Of a stretch of DNA of 64,000 nt, positions 25,858 through 34,412 are shown piece by piece. A program made the position numbers and the translations under genes. Below the pieces are notes generated by a model. The model was given only the letters and a program-made list of their open reading frames with translations. It ran no database searches and was not told where the DNA came from. Within the stretch, counting starts at the first letter, position 1; each line of letters starts with the position of its first letter. The DNA comes from JBFGCT01 sp963825565 (GTDB lineage Bacteria; Actinomycetota; Acidimicrobiia; Acidimicrobiales; Ilumatobacteraceae): contig CAWGTW010000013.1 in assembly GCA_963825565.1 (NCBI GenBank), positions 62,001 to 126,000 on the forward strand, written 5' to 3'.

Positions 25858-26427
25858 GTGGTCGCCAACATCTCCTACGGAACCGGGATCCCCGGAGACG
25901 CCGAGCTCCGGCTCTGCGGGGACATCAGCGACGGTCGCCGCGCCGTCGAGCTCGGCGTGTCCGACTGGTTCAACTCGCTGACGTTCGCCGCCCACGGTGC
26001 GAAGGCGATCGCCGTCGACCCCGATCCGGAGCGGATCGGCGAGCTGCGCCGCCGGGCCGACGACGCCGGCGTCACCGTGCAGTGCCTGCTGGCCGATCTC
26101 GCCGACCTCGGCGACATCACGTCGGGCACCTGCGATCTCGTCCTCGCCGCGCAGACGATCGACCACGTCGACGACCTCGGCCGGCTGCTACGCCAGGTGC
26201 ACCGCATCCTGATCCCGAGCATGCCGTTCGTCGTCTCGCTGCCGCACCCCTTCGAGCCGGTCGACGACGACCGTCCGTACGGCAGCAGCGGGCGCACGAT
26301 CGGCGACTGGTTCACCGCGCTCGGCCGGGCGAACTTCCGCGTCGACCAACTGCGCGAACTCGGCGTCGGCCCGGGCCGGGCCAGGCCGTCGACGCTGCTC
26401 CTGCGCGCCCGCAAGGAGGGAAGCTGA
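25858..26427 (+). CDS. Class I SAM-dependent methyltransferase
   Basis: A 189-residue Rossmann methyltransferase. Motif I is degenerate (AVELGVSDWFNSLTFAAHGAKAIAVDPDPERI) but the acidic VDPDPE end of strand 2 is intact. Motif IV-like DLVLAAQTIDHVDDLGRLLRQVHRIL matches methyltransferase domain 11 proteins. The substrate is unknown. GTG 25858 is used; the open frame upstream does not look like a methyltransferase, and a CACACT hexamer lies six bases before the GTG. A short hairpin overlaps its stop codon. Confidence 0.8.
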   Translation: MVANISYGTGIPGDAELRLCGDISDGRRAVELGVSDWFNSLTFAAHGAKAIAVDPDPERIGELRRRADDAGVTVQCLLADLADLGDITSGTCDLVLAAQTIDHVDDLGRLLRQVHRILIPSMPFVVSLPHPFEPVDDDRPYGSSGRTIGDWFTALGRANFRVDQLRELGVGPGRARPSTLLLRARKEGS

Positions 26428-26438
26428 CCGCAGGTCAG
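26424..26438. terminator. Hairpin over the stop of the methyltransferase gene
   Basis: CTGACC-GCA-GGTCAG is a perfect six-bp stem that includes the TGA stop and is followed by TT. It lies in the 22-bp gap to the convergent GGDEF-EAL gene. Confidence 0.5.
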
Positions 26439-26449
26439 TTGTGCCACCC

Positions 26450-28780
26450 TCAGGCGTCGGCGGGCTCGCTCCGGGTGATCTGGGCCGTGATCCGTGCCGT
26501 GCGCGCCCGGCCGAACAGGTACCCCTGCGCTCGGTCGCACCCGAGCCGGCGGAGCTGCGCGAGCTGGAGTGGCGTCTCGACCCCCTCGGCCACCACCGAC
26601 AACCCGAGCGAGTGCCCGAGGCCGACCACCGCCTCGACGATCGAGGTGTCCGCCGCTTCGAGGCCGAGCCCGGTGACGAACGACCGATCGATCTTGATCG
26701 CCTCGACCGGGAACTGCTTGAGGTAGGTGAGCGACGAGTAGCCGGTTCCGAAATCGTCGACGGCGAGGTGCAGGCCGAGTCCCCGCAGCCCGCGCAGCGC
26801 CTGGGCCGCGACCTTGCTGTCGTGCATCAAGGCGGTCTCGGTGATCTCGAGCCAGAGCGAGTCGGCGTCGATACCGGTCTCCGCGAGCGCCTCGGCGACG
26901 ACGGTGAGGAACGCATCGTCGATCAGCTGGCGAGTGCTGACGTTGACCGAGACCGAGCAATCGGCGAACGGCAATCCCTGCGCCCGCCACCGTGCGAGCT
27001 GGGACAGGGCGTCGCGCACGATCCTCCCGCCGAACTCGACCATCTGCCCTGACGCCTCGACGGCCTCCATGAACTGGCCGGGCATGAGCAGCCCCCGATC
27101 GGGGTGCAGCCACCGGGCGAGCACCTCGAAGCCGACGATGTGACCGCTCGCCAGGTCGACGATCGGCTGGAAGTACGGCACGATCTCGCCCCGCTCGAGG
27201 CCGTGACGGAGATCGGTGCTCGTCTCGAGCGCCTCGACCGAGGCGGTCCTGGTCGCCGCGGTGAACGCCTCGACCCGGTCACGTCCGGCCGACTTCGCGC
27301 GGTACATCGCAGCGTCGGCGTCGCGCAGCAGGTCGTCGGCGGTGAGACCGGCGGTCGAGTTGACCGCGAACCCGATGCTCGCCGTCACCACGACGTCGCG
27401 ATCGTCGAGGCGCACGGGGATCTGTGCTGCGGCCCGCAGCCGATCGGCGACGACCGTCGGATCGACGACCGCCCCGTCGGCACCGTTGACGAAGACCACG
27501 AACTCGTCGCCGCCGAAGCGGGCGAGCGTGTCGTGCTCGCGCGTCACGTCGCGGAAGCGCTGGGCGACCTCGCGCAGCAGCTGGTCGCCGGCGCGGTGGC
27601 CCAGGCCGTCGTTGACGACCTTGAAGTTGTCGAGATCGATGAACAGCACGGCGACCTCACCGAGCGCCGCGTCGTCGAGGACACGATCGAGCCGGGACAC
27701 GAGCGCCGACCGGTTCGGGAGCTCGGTCAGCTCATCGTGCGTCGCCGCATAGCTCAGCTGCTCGGCGACGCGGCGCTGCTCGGTGACGTCCTCGATGTGG
27801 GTGATCGCCAGCGAGACCCCCTCGTCTTCGGTGAGCGACACCCGGGTCTTCGCCCAGACGTACTCGCCGTCGCTGCGGCGGTAGCGCTGCTCGAGGTGGA
27901 GGGTCTCGGTGATCCCGAGCTCGAAGCGGGCGCGCTCGGCGGCGGTCGCCCGAACGTCGTCGGGATGGGTCAGGCGACGGATGCTGCGGCCGATCATCGA
28001 CCCGACCGGCCGGGCGAGCATCGCCGCCAGCGATTCGTTGGCATCGACGATGCGGCCGTCGTCGGTCCGCACGAGCGCCATCCCGGTCGGCGCCGAGTGG
28101 AACGCCTGCTGGAACCGTCGCCGAGCCTGCTCGAGGGCGATCGAGCTGCGCTCGCGGTCGGTCACGTCGCGCAGCAGGACGACGCCACCGTCGTTCGCCG
28201 CCGGCCGGTGGAGGGACGCTTCGACCAGGTGGGGCGACCCCACCTTGTCGACCAGTTCGAACACGGCGACGCTGCCACGCTCGGAGGCCAGCTCGTCGTG
28301 GGGGTTGAAGCGGCGCCAGCTCTCCTCGATCGTGTCCTGGTCGTCGGCCGCCACCATGCCGAGGAACGTGCGACCGACGAGGTCGCCGACGTCGCGCCCC
28401 GTGAGGTCGGCCGCCCTGCGGTTCGCCGAGACGATGACGCCGGCGGCGTCGAGGCCCATCACCGCGTCGGGGAGGTCGTCGAGCAGACCGCGCACGCTCG
28501 CCTGCGCCGCCGACGCCCGCTCGACCGCCTGCTGCAGCTCGGCGCCGATCGATCGAGCGCGCACCCAGAGCAGCACCACCACGCCGGCAGATGCGACGGC
28601 CAGCGACGACACCGAGATCACTGCGACCGCGGTCGCATCGGCGGGCGGGGCCGCCACCGAGCCGGCGAGCGCGATCACAGCCGCGACGACGAGCAGGCAC
28701 AGCGGCGCGACGAGCCAACGGGCTCCGATCGGCCGGGGCACCAACATGGGATCGGGGACCATTGCGGCCGGAGAACTCAC
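26450..28780 (-). CDS. Membrane-bound PAS-PAS-GGDEF-EAL signalling protein
   Basis: A 776-residue protein for cyclic di-GMP turnover. Two N-terminal membrane helices (about 20-75) precede a helical segment and two PAS domains (about 90-205 and 210-325). The GGDEF domain (about 345-500) has an intact LARFGGDEFVVF site. The EAL domain (about 520-770) has FEVLARWLHP, NVSTRQLID, EITETALMHDS, DDFGTGYSSLTYLKQFP and VVAEGVET, so its metal ligands appear complete (EVL replaces EAL). Both synthesis and hydrolysis are possible. GTG 28780 has TAGCGT (28787-28792) six bases upstream. Confidence 0.95.
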   Translation of the reverse strand: MSSPAAMVPDPMLVPRPIGARWLVAPLCLLVVAAVIALAGSVAAPPADATAVAVISVSSLAVASAGVVVLLWVRARSIGAELQQAVERASAAQASVRGLLDDLPDAVMGLDAAGVIVSANRRAADLTGRDVGDLVGRTFLGMVAADDQDTIEESWRRFNPHDELASERGSVAVFELVDKVGSPHLVEASLHRPAANDGGVVLLRDVTDRERSSIALEQARRRFQQAFHSAPTGMALVRTDDGRIVDANESLAAMLARPVGSMIGRSIRRLTHPDDVRATAAERARFELGITETLHLEQRYRRSDGEYVWAKTRVSLTEDEGVSLAITHIEDVTEQRRVAEQLSYAATHDELTELPNRSALVSRLDRVLDDAALGEVAVLFIDLDNFKVVNDGLGHRAGDQLLREVAQRFRDVTREHDTLARFGGDEFVVFVNGADGAVVDPTVVADRLRAAAQIPVRLDDRDVVVTASIGFAVNSTAGLTADDLLRDADAAMYRAKSAGRDRVEAFTAATRTASVEALETSTDLRHGLERGEIVPYFQPIVDLASGHIVGFEVLARWLHPDRGLLMPGQFMEAVEASGQMVEFGGRIVRDALSQLARWRAQGLPFADCSVSVNVSTRQLIDDAFLTVVAEALAETGIDADSLWLEITETALMHDSKVAAQALRGLRGLGLHLAVDDFGTGYSSLTYLKQFPVEAIKIDRSFVTGLGLEAADTSIVEAVVGLGHSLGLSVVAEGVETPLQLAQLRRLGCDRAQGYLFGRARTARITAQITRSEPADA

Positions 28781-28786
28781 GCCTCG

Positions 28787-28792
28787 ACGCTA
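28787..28792 (-). promoter_or_regulatory. Putative -10 element (TAGCGT) for the leaderless GGDEF-EAL gene
   Basis: On the minus strand TAGCGT is six bases before GTG 28780. It decides this start over later ATG codons in the same frame. Confidence 0.65.
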
Positions 28793-28879
28793 TGACGCTC
28801 GCCGTTCCCGACCGGGGATGGTCCGACCCGGCGCGGCCGGCTGGACGCGGTGAGCGAACGGAGCGGACGGGGTGGACGG

Positions 28880-28894
28880 GGGTGGACGCCACCC
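28880..28894 (-). terminator. Hairpin downstream of the CCA nucleotidyltransferase gene
   Basis: GGGTGG-ACG-CCACCC is a six-bp stem about 90 bases after the stop at 28986 (minus strand). Confidence 0.4.
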
Positions 28895-28985
28895 GCACGC
28901 CGATGTTCGATCCGGTCGGCGAGGCACGCGCCGGCGCCGAGCCGCACACGGACACGAGCGAGCCACAGGAGGCGGCAGCGAATCC

Positions 28986-30443
28986 TCAGCCCGGCGGCCG
29001 CGCCTCCCACCAGGCGTCGAGGCGCTTGCGGGCCTCCTCGTCGCCGATCAGGCCCTCCTCGAGCCTGATCTCCATCAGGTACTTCATCGCCTGGCCGACG
29101 ACGGGGCCGGGGGCGATCCCGAGCTGCTCGATGACCTGGTTGCCGTCCAGCTCGGGGCGCAGCGCAGCCATCTCCTCGGCCGCGGCCAGCTCGTCGATCC
29201 GGGCCTCGAGCTCGTCCATGCGCCGGGCGAGCGTGGCGGCCTTCTTGGCGTTGCGGGTCGTGCAATCGCAGCGGGTGAGCACGTTGAGCTCCGGGAGTAG
29301 ATCGCCGGCATCGCGCACGTACCTGCGCACCGCCGAGTCCGTCCACCCCATCGAGTAGGTGTGAAACCGCAGGTGAAGGGCAACCAGGTCCGTGATCGCG
29401 TCACGGTCGCCGTTCGAGTAGCGCAGCGCGGTCAGCCGCTTGCGCGTCATCCGCGCACCGACCGCGTCGTGATGGTGGAACGTCGTGCCCTTCCCCGCCT
29501 GGTAGCCGCGGGTGCGCGGCTTGCCGACATCGTGGAACAGCGCGGCCAACCGGGTCAGTCGGAAGTCGTACGGCGGCCGCTCGCCGCTGGCGACGCGCGG
29601 GTCGTCGCCCGGCGGCCGGACGTTGTCGACGACGGCCAGCGTGTGGCTGAGGACGTCCTTGTGACGGTGGATCGGGTCGTGCTCCAGCCGCAGCGCCGGC
29701 AGCTCGGGCAGGAAGTGGTCGGCCAGCCCGGTGTCGATCAGGAACCACAGCCCGGCGGCGGGGTGATCGACGACGATCAGCTTGTCGAGCTCGTCGCGGA
29801 TCCGCTCGGCCGACACGATCTCCAGCCGAGGGGCGAGCTCGGTCACCGCGCTGACGACCGCATCGGTCGGCTCGAGCTGGAGACCGGCGATGAACCGGGC
29901 CGCCCGCAGCATGCGCAGCGGGTCGTCGCTGAAGCTGATGTCGGGGCCGATCGGCGTGCGCAACGTCCGCGTGGCGAGGTCGGCAGCCCCGTCGAACGGG
30001 TCGACCAGTTCGGCGGTGCCGTGACCGGTCAGTTCGAGCGCCATCGCGTTGATCGTGAAATCGCGGCGCGACAGGTCGGCCTCGATCTCGTCGGCGAACA
30101 CGACGTGAGGCTTGCGGGAATCGTCGGCGTAGGCCTCGGCGCGGAACGTCGTGATCTCGTAGGGCCGCACCCGCCCGGTCAGCGGGTCCAACTTCTGCGC
30201 CCCGATCGTTCCGAACTTCTCCCCTTGGTTCCAGGTCGCGTCGGCCCACCCGGCAAGGCATTCCTTGATCTCCGGGGGTCGGGCGTCGGTGGTGAGGTCG
30301 AGGTCGCCGGTGAACGGACCCGTGGCCACCAGCAGATCGCGCACCGTTCCACCGACGACGTAGAGCCGGTGCCCGGCCGCGCGGAAGCGTTCGGTGAGCG
30401 GCGCCAGCTCGCGCAGGACCGGATCGAATCGTTCGGGGACCAC
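28986..30443 (-). CDS. CCA tRNA nucleotidyltransferase
   Basis: A 485-residue enzyme that adds or repairs the 3' CCA of tRNA. The nucleotidyltransferase head has VVGGTVRDLLVATGPFTGDLDLTT, with the catalytic DxD in GDLDLTT, followed by the DFTINAMALELTGHG block. A C-terminal HD domain is present (LAALFHDVGKPRTR), as in the actinobacterial PcnA-type enzymes. The GTG start is supported by TAGCCT (30450-30455) six bases upstream. It is divergent from the GNAT/DUF6049/kinase/sigma cluster, an arrangement resembling the mycobacterial pcnA (Rv3907c) region. Confidence 0.95.
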   Translation of the reverse strand: MVPERFDPVLRELAPLTERFRAAGHRLYVVGGTVRDLLVATGPFTGDLDLTTDARPPEIKECLAGWADATWNQGEKFGTIGAQKLDPLTGRVRPYEITTFRAEAYADDSRKPHVVFADEIEADLSRRDFTINAMALELTGHGTAELVDPFDGAADLATRTLRTPIGPDISFSDDPLRMLRAARFIAGLQLEPTDAVVSAVTELAPRLEIVSAERIRDELDKLIVVDHPAAGLWFLIDTGLADHFLPELPALRLEHDPIHRHKDVLSHTLAVVDNVRPPGDDPRVASGERPPYDFRLTRLAALFHDVGKPRTRGYQAGKGTTFHHHDAVGARMTRKRLTALRYSNGDRDAITDLVALHLRFHTYSMGWTDSAVRRYVRDAGDLLPELNVLTRCDCTTRNAKKAATLARRMDELEARIDELAAAEEMAALRPELDGNQVIEQLGIAPGPVVGQAMKYLMEIRLEEGLIGDEEARKRLDAWWEARPPG

Positions 30444-30449
30444 CCGACC

Positions 30450-30455
30450 AGGCTA
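30450..30455 (-). promoter_or_regulatory. Putative -10 element (TAGCCT) for the CCA nucleotidyltransferase gene
   Basis: On the minus strand TAGCCT is six bases before GTG 30443. Confidence 0.6.
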
Positions 30456-30537
30456 CGACGGAGCAGCCCGACAACGCCGACGGGACTCCGACCCTGCACG
30501 GCCCGAACCTCGCAGTACACCTTCTGCGGCGCGGCAC

Positions 30538-30543
30538 TAGCGT
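30538..30543 (+). promoter_or_regulatory. Putative -10 element (TAGCGT) for the GNAT-DUF6049 cluster
   Basis: TAGCGT is seven bases before GTG 30551. It overlaps the alternative GTG at 30542, which it therefore argues against. Confidence 0.65.
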
Positions 30544-30550
30544 GCCGAGC

Positions 30551-31252
30551 GTGAACGACGCCACCGTCGAGCGGATCGTGCGCGCCCGGCTCGGTGCCCG
30601 GCCGGGCAGCTCGACGGCCGCGCAGTTGGTGCTGCTCGATCACCACATGGTCCCCGGCCCAGCGGACGTCGCAGGCTGGATCGCCGAGGCGCGGAGCCAG
30701 GGATTCCGCACGGTGCGGACCAGCGCGCTGTTCCCCGAGTCGCAGCGATCGTTCCTCGACGCCGGGTTCGGTCCGATCGACCGGCTGGCGCTCCTCGAGC
30801 GGGTCCTGACCGGCGGCGACGGCCGGCGTCGAGCCAGGCCGAGGACCCGGCGCATGCGCGGTCGCGACCTCCCAGCGGCAGCCGCGGTCGACCAGCGCGC
30901 GTTCGGCCCGGACTGGGGCAACGACGAAGCGTCGCTCGCCGAGATCGGCAGGGCGACACCGCACCACCGCTCGCGGGTGATCGGGGCGTCGACGGTCACC
31001 GCGTTCGCCATCAGCGGTCGGGCCGGCCGCACCGGATACCTCCAGCGGCTCGCGGTGCACCCCGCCGAGCAGGGCGGCGGCCTCGGTCGCGCACTGGTCG
31101 ACGATGCGCTCTGGTGGATGGTCCGCCACGGGGTCGCGACAGCGCTGGTCAACACCGGAGTCGACAACGAGCGGGCCCTCGCGCTCTACCTGTCGATGGG
31201 CTTCCGGATGCGCCCCGACGAACTCGTCGTCCTCGAGCGGTCACTCGACTGA
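30551..31252 (+). CDS. GNAT family N-acetyltransferase
   Basis: A 233-residue protein. The C-terminal half is a GNAT domain with LQRLAVHPAEQGGGLGRALVDDALWW, carrying the Q-x-x-G-x-G/A acetyl-CoA loop (here EQGGGLGRA), and the end strand LYLSMGFRMRPDELVVLER. The N-terminal half (residues 1-80) ends in a similar SFLDAGFGPIDRLALLER motif, so the protein may be a tandem of a degenerate and a complete GNAT domain. GTG 30551 is chosen over GTG 30542 because TAGCGT (30538-30543) lies seven bases before it. The stop overlaps the next start (TGATG). Confidence 0.88.
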   Translation: MNDATVERIVRARLGARPGSSTAAQLVLLDHHMVPGPADVAGWIAEARSQGFRTVRTSALFPESQRSFLDAGFGPIDRLALLERVLTGGDGRRRARPRTRRMRGRDLPAAAAVDQRAFGPDWGNDEASLAEIGRATPHHRSRVIGASTVTAFAISGRAGRTGYLQRLAVHPAEQGGGLGRALVDDALWWMVRHGVATALVNTGVDNERALALYLSMGFRMRPDELVVLERSLD

Positions 31253-33450
31253 TGGTGTCGCCGGCTACGCCGTGGCGGTCGATCACTGCCGGCCTGCTGG
31301 GCCTGATCGCGACCGGCGGCGCCGTTGGAGCGGTGCCCGGCCCGGTCACAGCCGCCGAAGGACCCGCCCCGCCGCCCGCCCGGCGGTTGATCGTCGACCT
31401 CGCCGGGCAGGACATCGCCGTCGAGCCCGACGGTGACCTCCGCATCGTCCTGCGCCTCAGCGGTGACCTCACCGACCTGCTCCCCCCGGCGATCACCGAC
31501 CCCGAGGCCCCCGGTCCCGAGGCATCCGGCCCCGTCCCGGCACCGCCATCGACGACGGCACCGGACGCCCCGGCGGCCGGTGCGGACCTACCGAGCGTCG
31601 ACGAGTTGAACCTGGTCGTCGTGAACTACGAGCCGCTGTCCGCAGTCGACGATCCGGCGACCTACATCGGGAGCGGCGTCCGGACCGATGCCCTCAGCGA
31701 AGCGATCGACGGCGTCGCCGTGCCCGACGTCCGCAACCTGGTGACCGTTGCCGACGACGGAACGGTCGCGCTCGACCTGACGATCGGCACCGACAGCGGC
31801 GAGAGCGGCCCCGAACGTATCCAGTTCGACGACCCGGGCGTGTACCCCGTCGTCGTCTCGCTGATCCGCGGGAGCATCGTGGACGGGGAGGTGATCGCCC
31901 GCTACGGAACGATCGTCGAGCGCCTGCCCGGCGCGGGCGAGGCTCGTGCGTCACAGCCGCCGATCGACCTCGCGCTCGTCACCCGCGTCGGGGAGGTCGG
32001 TCCCGAGCCGACCGACGCAGAGCTGGCGGCCGCACGCCGCGAGCTGGACGACATCGTGGCGTTCGCCACCGCGATCGAAAGCCCGGTGACCCATGCGATC
32101 CCACCGTTCGTGCTCGCCTCGGCGGCCGGAGAGGCCGGCGTCGAGCAGGCATTGGCGGGCGACGGGCTCGTCTCCCTGCCCGCCACCCCGATGGACGTGT
32201 CGTCGGCGGCCGAGGCGGGCAGGAGCGACCTCTTCGCCCGCGATCTCGTCGCAGGCGAGGACCTGTTGGCGGCTGCGATCCCGACCAACCTGGCCCGCCG
32301 CGACGTGTGGATCGCCACCGAACCGCTCAGCGCGCCTGGCGCACAGGTCGTCCGCGACCTCGGCTACCGCTACGTCGTCATGACGCCGGCGCTCTACGCC
32401 GAGACGATCGACGGGCCGCCGCCGGAGACCGACCGGTTCGTCGAGATCGCGCTGCCCGACGGCGGCACGCTGCCGCTGATCGTCGTCGATCCGCTCGGCG
32501 CTGCGCTGACGACGGCGGCGACCGAGCGGACACTCGACCGGGTGACCGCGGTCGAATGGGCGGTGGCGACCATCGGTGAGCTGCTCCTCGACCACCAGCG
32601 CGACGACGACCCGGCCAACCGCAGCCGGATCCTGGCGACGCCCGATCTCAGCGCTCCCGACCCCCGGTTGGTCGCCGCGCTCGAAACGCTCGCCCCGACC
32701 ACGCCGAGCCTGCGCTTCTCGGCCGCGGGAACGCTGACCGGCGTGACCGACGTCCAGCAGGTCGACGGCGAGGACGCCGTCGCGCTGCTCCCCGATCGGG
32801 CGGGTCCCGATCTGTCCGGACGCCTCGCCGACCTCGAAGCGGCCACCCTGGCGATGCTCAGCGCCGGGTCGATGCTCCCCGACGACGACCCTCGGGTCAG
32901 GGAGTGGACCGACCGGCTGTCCGCCCTCGTCTCGACCGGCTACACCGACGCCGAGGTCGCGTCCGAGGTCGATCGGCTGCTGGCCGAGGCCGATCGATTG
33001 AAGGCCGGCGTGGTCCCACCCGAGCCGTTCACGTTCACGCTGACCGGTCGTTCGGGCGACATCGAGATCCGGCTGGCGAACACAGCGGACGAACCCCTGA
33101 CCGTTCGGCTGCGGTTGTCCTCGCCCAAGCTCTCGTTCCCCGACAGCGAGCAACTGATCGAGCTCCGGCCGCGCGACCAGACGACGGTCAACGTCCCGGT
33201 CCGGGCACAGACGAACGGGACGTCCTCGGTCAGCATCGAGGTGCTCACGCCGGCGGGCGAGCAACTGCACGATCCGATCGTGCTGACGTCGCACGTGACC
33301 GCCCTGACCGGGCTGGGCCAGGTCCTGACCGGTGGCCTCATCCTCGTGCTGCTCACCTGGTGGTTCGGCCACTGGCGGGCACGGCGGCGCGAGACGGCCG
33401 CGGCCAACGCCGGCGAGGTGATGACCAGACATCCGAGCAACGCCAAGTAG
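31252..33450 (+). CDS. Exported, membrane-anchored DUF6049-like protein
   Basis: A 732-residue protein with an N-terminal signal sequence (ITAGLLGLIATGGAVGAVPGPVTAAEG), a long extracellular part and a C-terminal membrane helix (GLILVLLTWWFGHW) followed by basic residues. An IgG-like segment sits before the anchor (EPFTFTLTGRSGDIEIRLANTADEPLTVRLRLSSP). Size, topology and location downstream of the CCA enzyme resemble M. tuberculosis Rv3909 (DUF6049). The role is unknown; the position suggests the cell envelope. ATG 31252 overlaps the GNAT stop by one base, and GTG 31255 is an alternative. Confidence 0.78.
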   Translation: MVSPATPWRSITAGLLGLIATGGAVGAVPGPVTAAEGPAPPPARRLIVDLAGQDIAVEPDGDLRIVLRLSGDLTDLLPPAITDPEAPGPEASGPVPAPPSTTAPDAPAAGADLPSVDELNLVVVNYEPLSAVDDPATYIGSGVRTDALSEAIDGVAVPDVRNLVTVADDGTVALDLTIGTDSGESGPERIQFDDPGVYPVVVSLIRGSIVDGEVIARYGTIVERLPGAGEARASQPPIDLALVTRVGEVGPEPTDAELAAARRELDDIVAFATAIESPVTHAIPPFVLASAAGEAGVEQALAGDGLVSLPATPMDVSSAAEAGRSDLFARDLVAGEDLLAAAIPTNLARRDVWIATEPLSAPGAQVVRDLGYRYVVMTPALYAETIDGPPPETDRFVEIALPDGGTLPLIVVDPLGAALTTAATERTLDRVTAVEWAVATIGELLLDHQRDDDPANRSRILATPDLSAPDPRLVAALETLAPTTPSLRFSAAGTLTGVTDVQQVDGEDAVALLPDRAGPDLSGRLADLEAATLAMLSAGSMLPDDDPRVREWTDRLSALVSTGYTDAEVASEVDRLLAEADRLKAGVVPPEPFTFTLTGRSGDIEIRLANTADEPLTVRLRLSSPKLSFPDSEQLIELRPRDQTTVNVPVRAQTNGTSSVSIEVLTPAGEQLHDPIVLTSHVTALTGLGQVLTGGLILVLLTWWFGHWRARRRETAAANAGEVMTRHPSNAK

Positions 33451-33462
33451 GCTCGCCTTGCC

Positions 33463-34317
33463 GTGGCCGACTCGACTCAGACCGTACGCATCGTCACCGA
33501 TAGCTCCTGCGACCTCCCGGCCTCGATCGCCGACGAGCTCGGCATCGTGATCGTCCCGCTGACCATCCGGTTCGGCGACGAGGAGTTCGTCGATCGCGAG
33601 GAGCTGACGACCGCGGAGTTCTGGACCCGCTGTGTCAACTCGCCCACGCTGCCCGAGACGGCAGCGCCCGCGCCCGGGCAGTTCGAGACCGCCTACCGGC
33701 AGCTCCAGGCCGACGGCGCGACCGGCATCGTGGTGCTCTGCCTCTCGGGCGCGCTCTCCGCAACCATTCAGAGCGCCGACCTGGCGGCCCGGTCGCTGGC
33801 CGATGACCTCGACGTGCGGGTGATCGACAGCCGGACGCTGACGATGGGGCTGGGGACGATCGTGCTCGCCTGTGCCCGGGCCGCGCGCGAGGGCGCGAGC
33901 ATCGACGACGTCGATGCGCTGGGCAGGGACCTCGCGGCGCGCACCCGGGTGTTCGGCGCGCTCGACACCCTCGAGAACCTGAAGAAGGGTGGTCGGGTCG
34001 GCAACGCCAAGGCGCTGCTCGCCACCGCGCTCTCGATCAAGCCGATCATCGAGGTCACCGGCGGCGAGGTGGAAGAAGCCGGCAAGCAGCGCACCCGATC
34101 CAAGGCCCTGGCGTTTCTCGTCGAGAAGGTGAAGAGCTACGACGGGCGGATCGAGAACCTCGCCGTCCTGCACGCCGACTGCAGCGACGTCGACATGTTC
34201 GTCGACATGCTCCACCCGCACTACGACGGCGAGATCGTCGTCGGTGAGATCGGCCCGGTCATCGGTACGCACGGCGGTCGCGGCACGATCGGTGTCGCCT
34301 TCCACGAAATCGTCTGA
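33463..34317 (+). CDS. DegV family fatty-acid-binding protein
   Basis: A 284-residue DegV protein. The N-terminal motif VTDSSCDLP, the VVPLTIRFGDEEFVDREEL strand, PAPGQFETAYRQL, the SGALSATIQSADLAA site and the C-terminal VGEIGPVIGTHGGRGTIGVAF are typical. Family members bind a fatty acid and, in Gram-positives, present it to fatty acid kinase FakA as FakB. No fakA gene is in the window. It lies 12 bp after the DUF6049-like gene. A TAGGCT element at 33448-33453 spans the upstream stop codon. Confidence 0.93.
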   Translation: MADSTQTVRIVTDSSCDLPASIADELGIVIVPLTIRFGDEEFVDREELTTAEFWTRCVNSPTLPETAAPAPGQFETAYRQLQADGATGIVVLCLSGALSATIQSADLAARSLADDLDVRVIDSRTLTMGLGTIVLACARAAREGASIDDVDALGRDLAARTRVFGALDTLENLKKGGRVGNAKALLATALSIKPIIEVTGGEVEEAGKQRTRSKALAFLVEKVKSYDGRIENLAVLHADCSDVDMFVDMLHPHYDGEIVVGEIGPVIGTHGGRGTIGVAFHEIV

Positions 34318-34412
34318 GTCGAACCACCGGTTCGCCCGCCGGGCCGCACACGACGCATCGACGTCATTGCCCGATCTGGCGATCCGACCGCAAGTAGCGT
34401 CTCGTTACGACC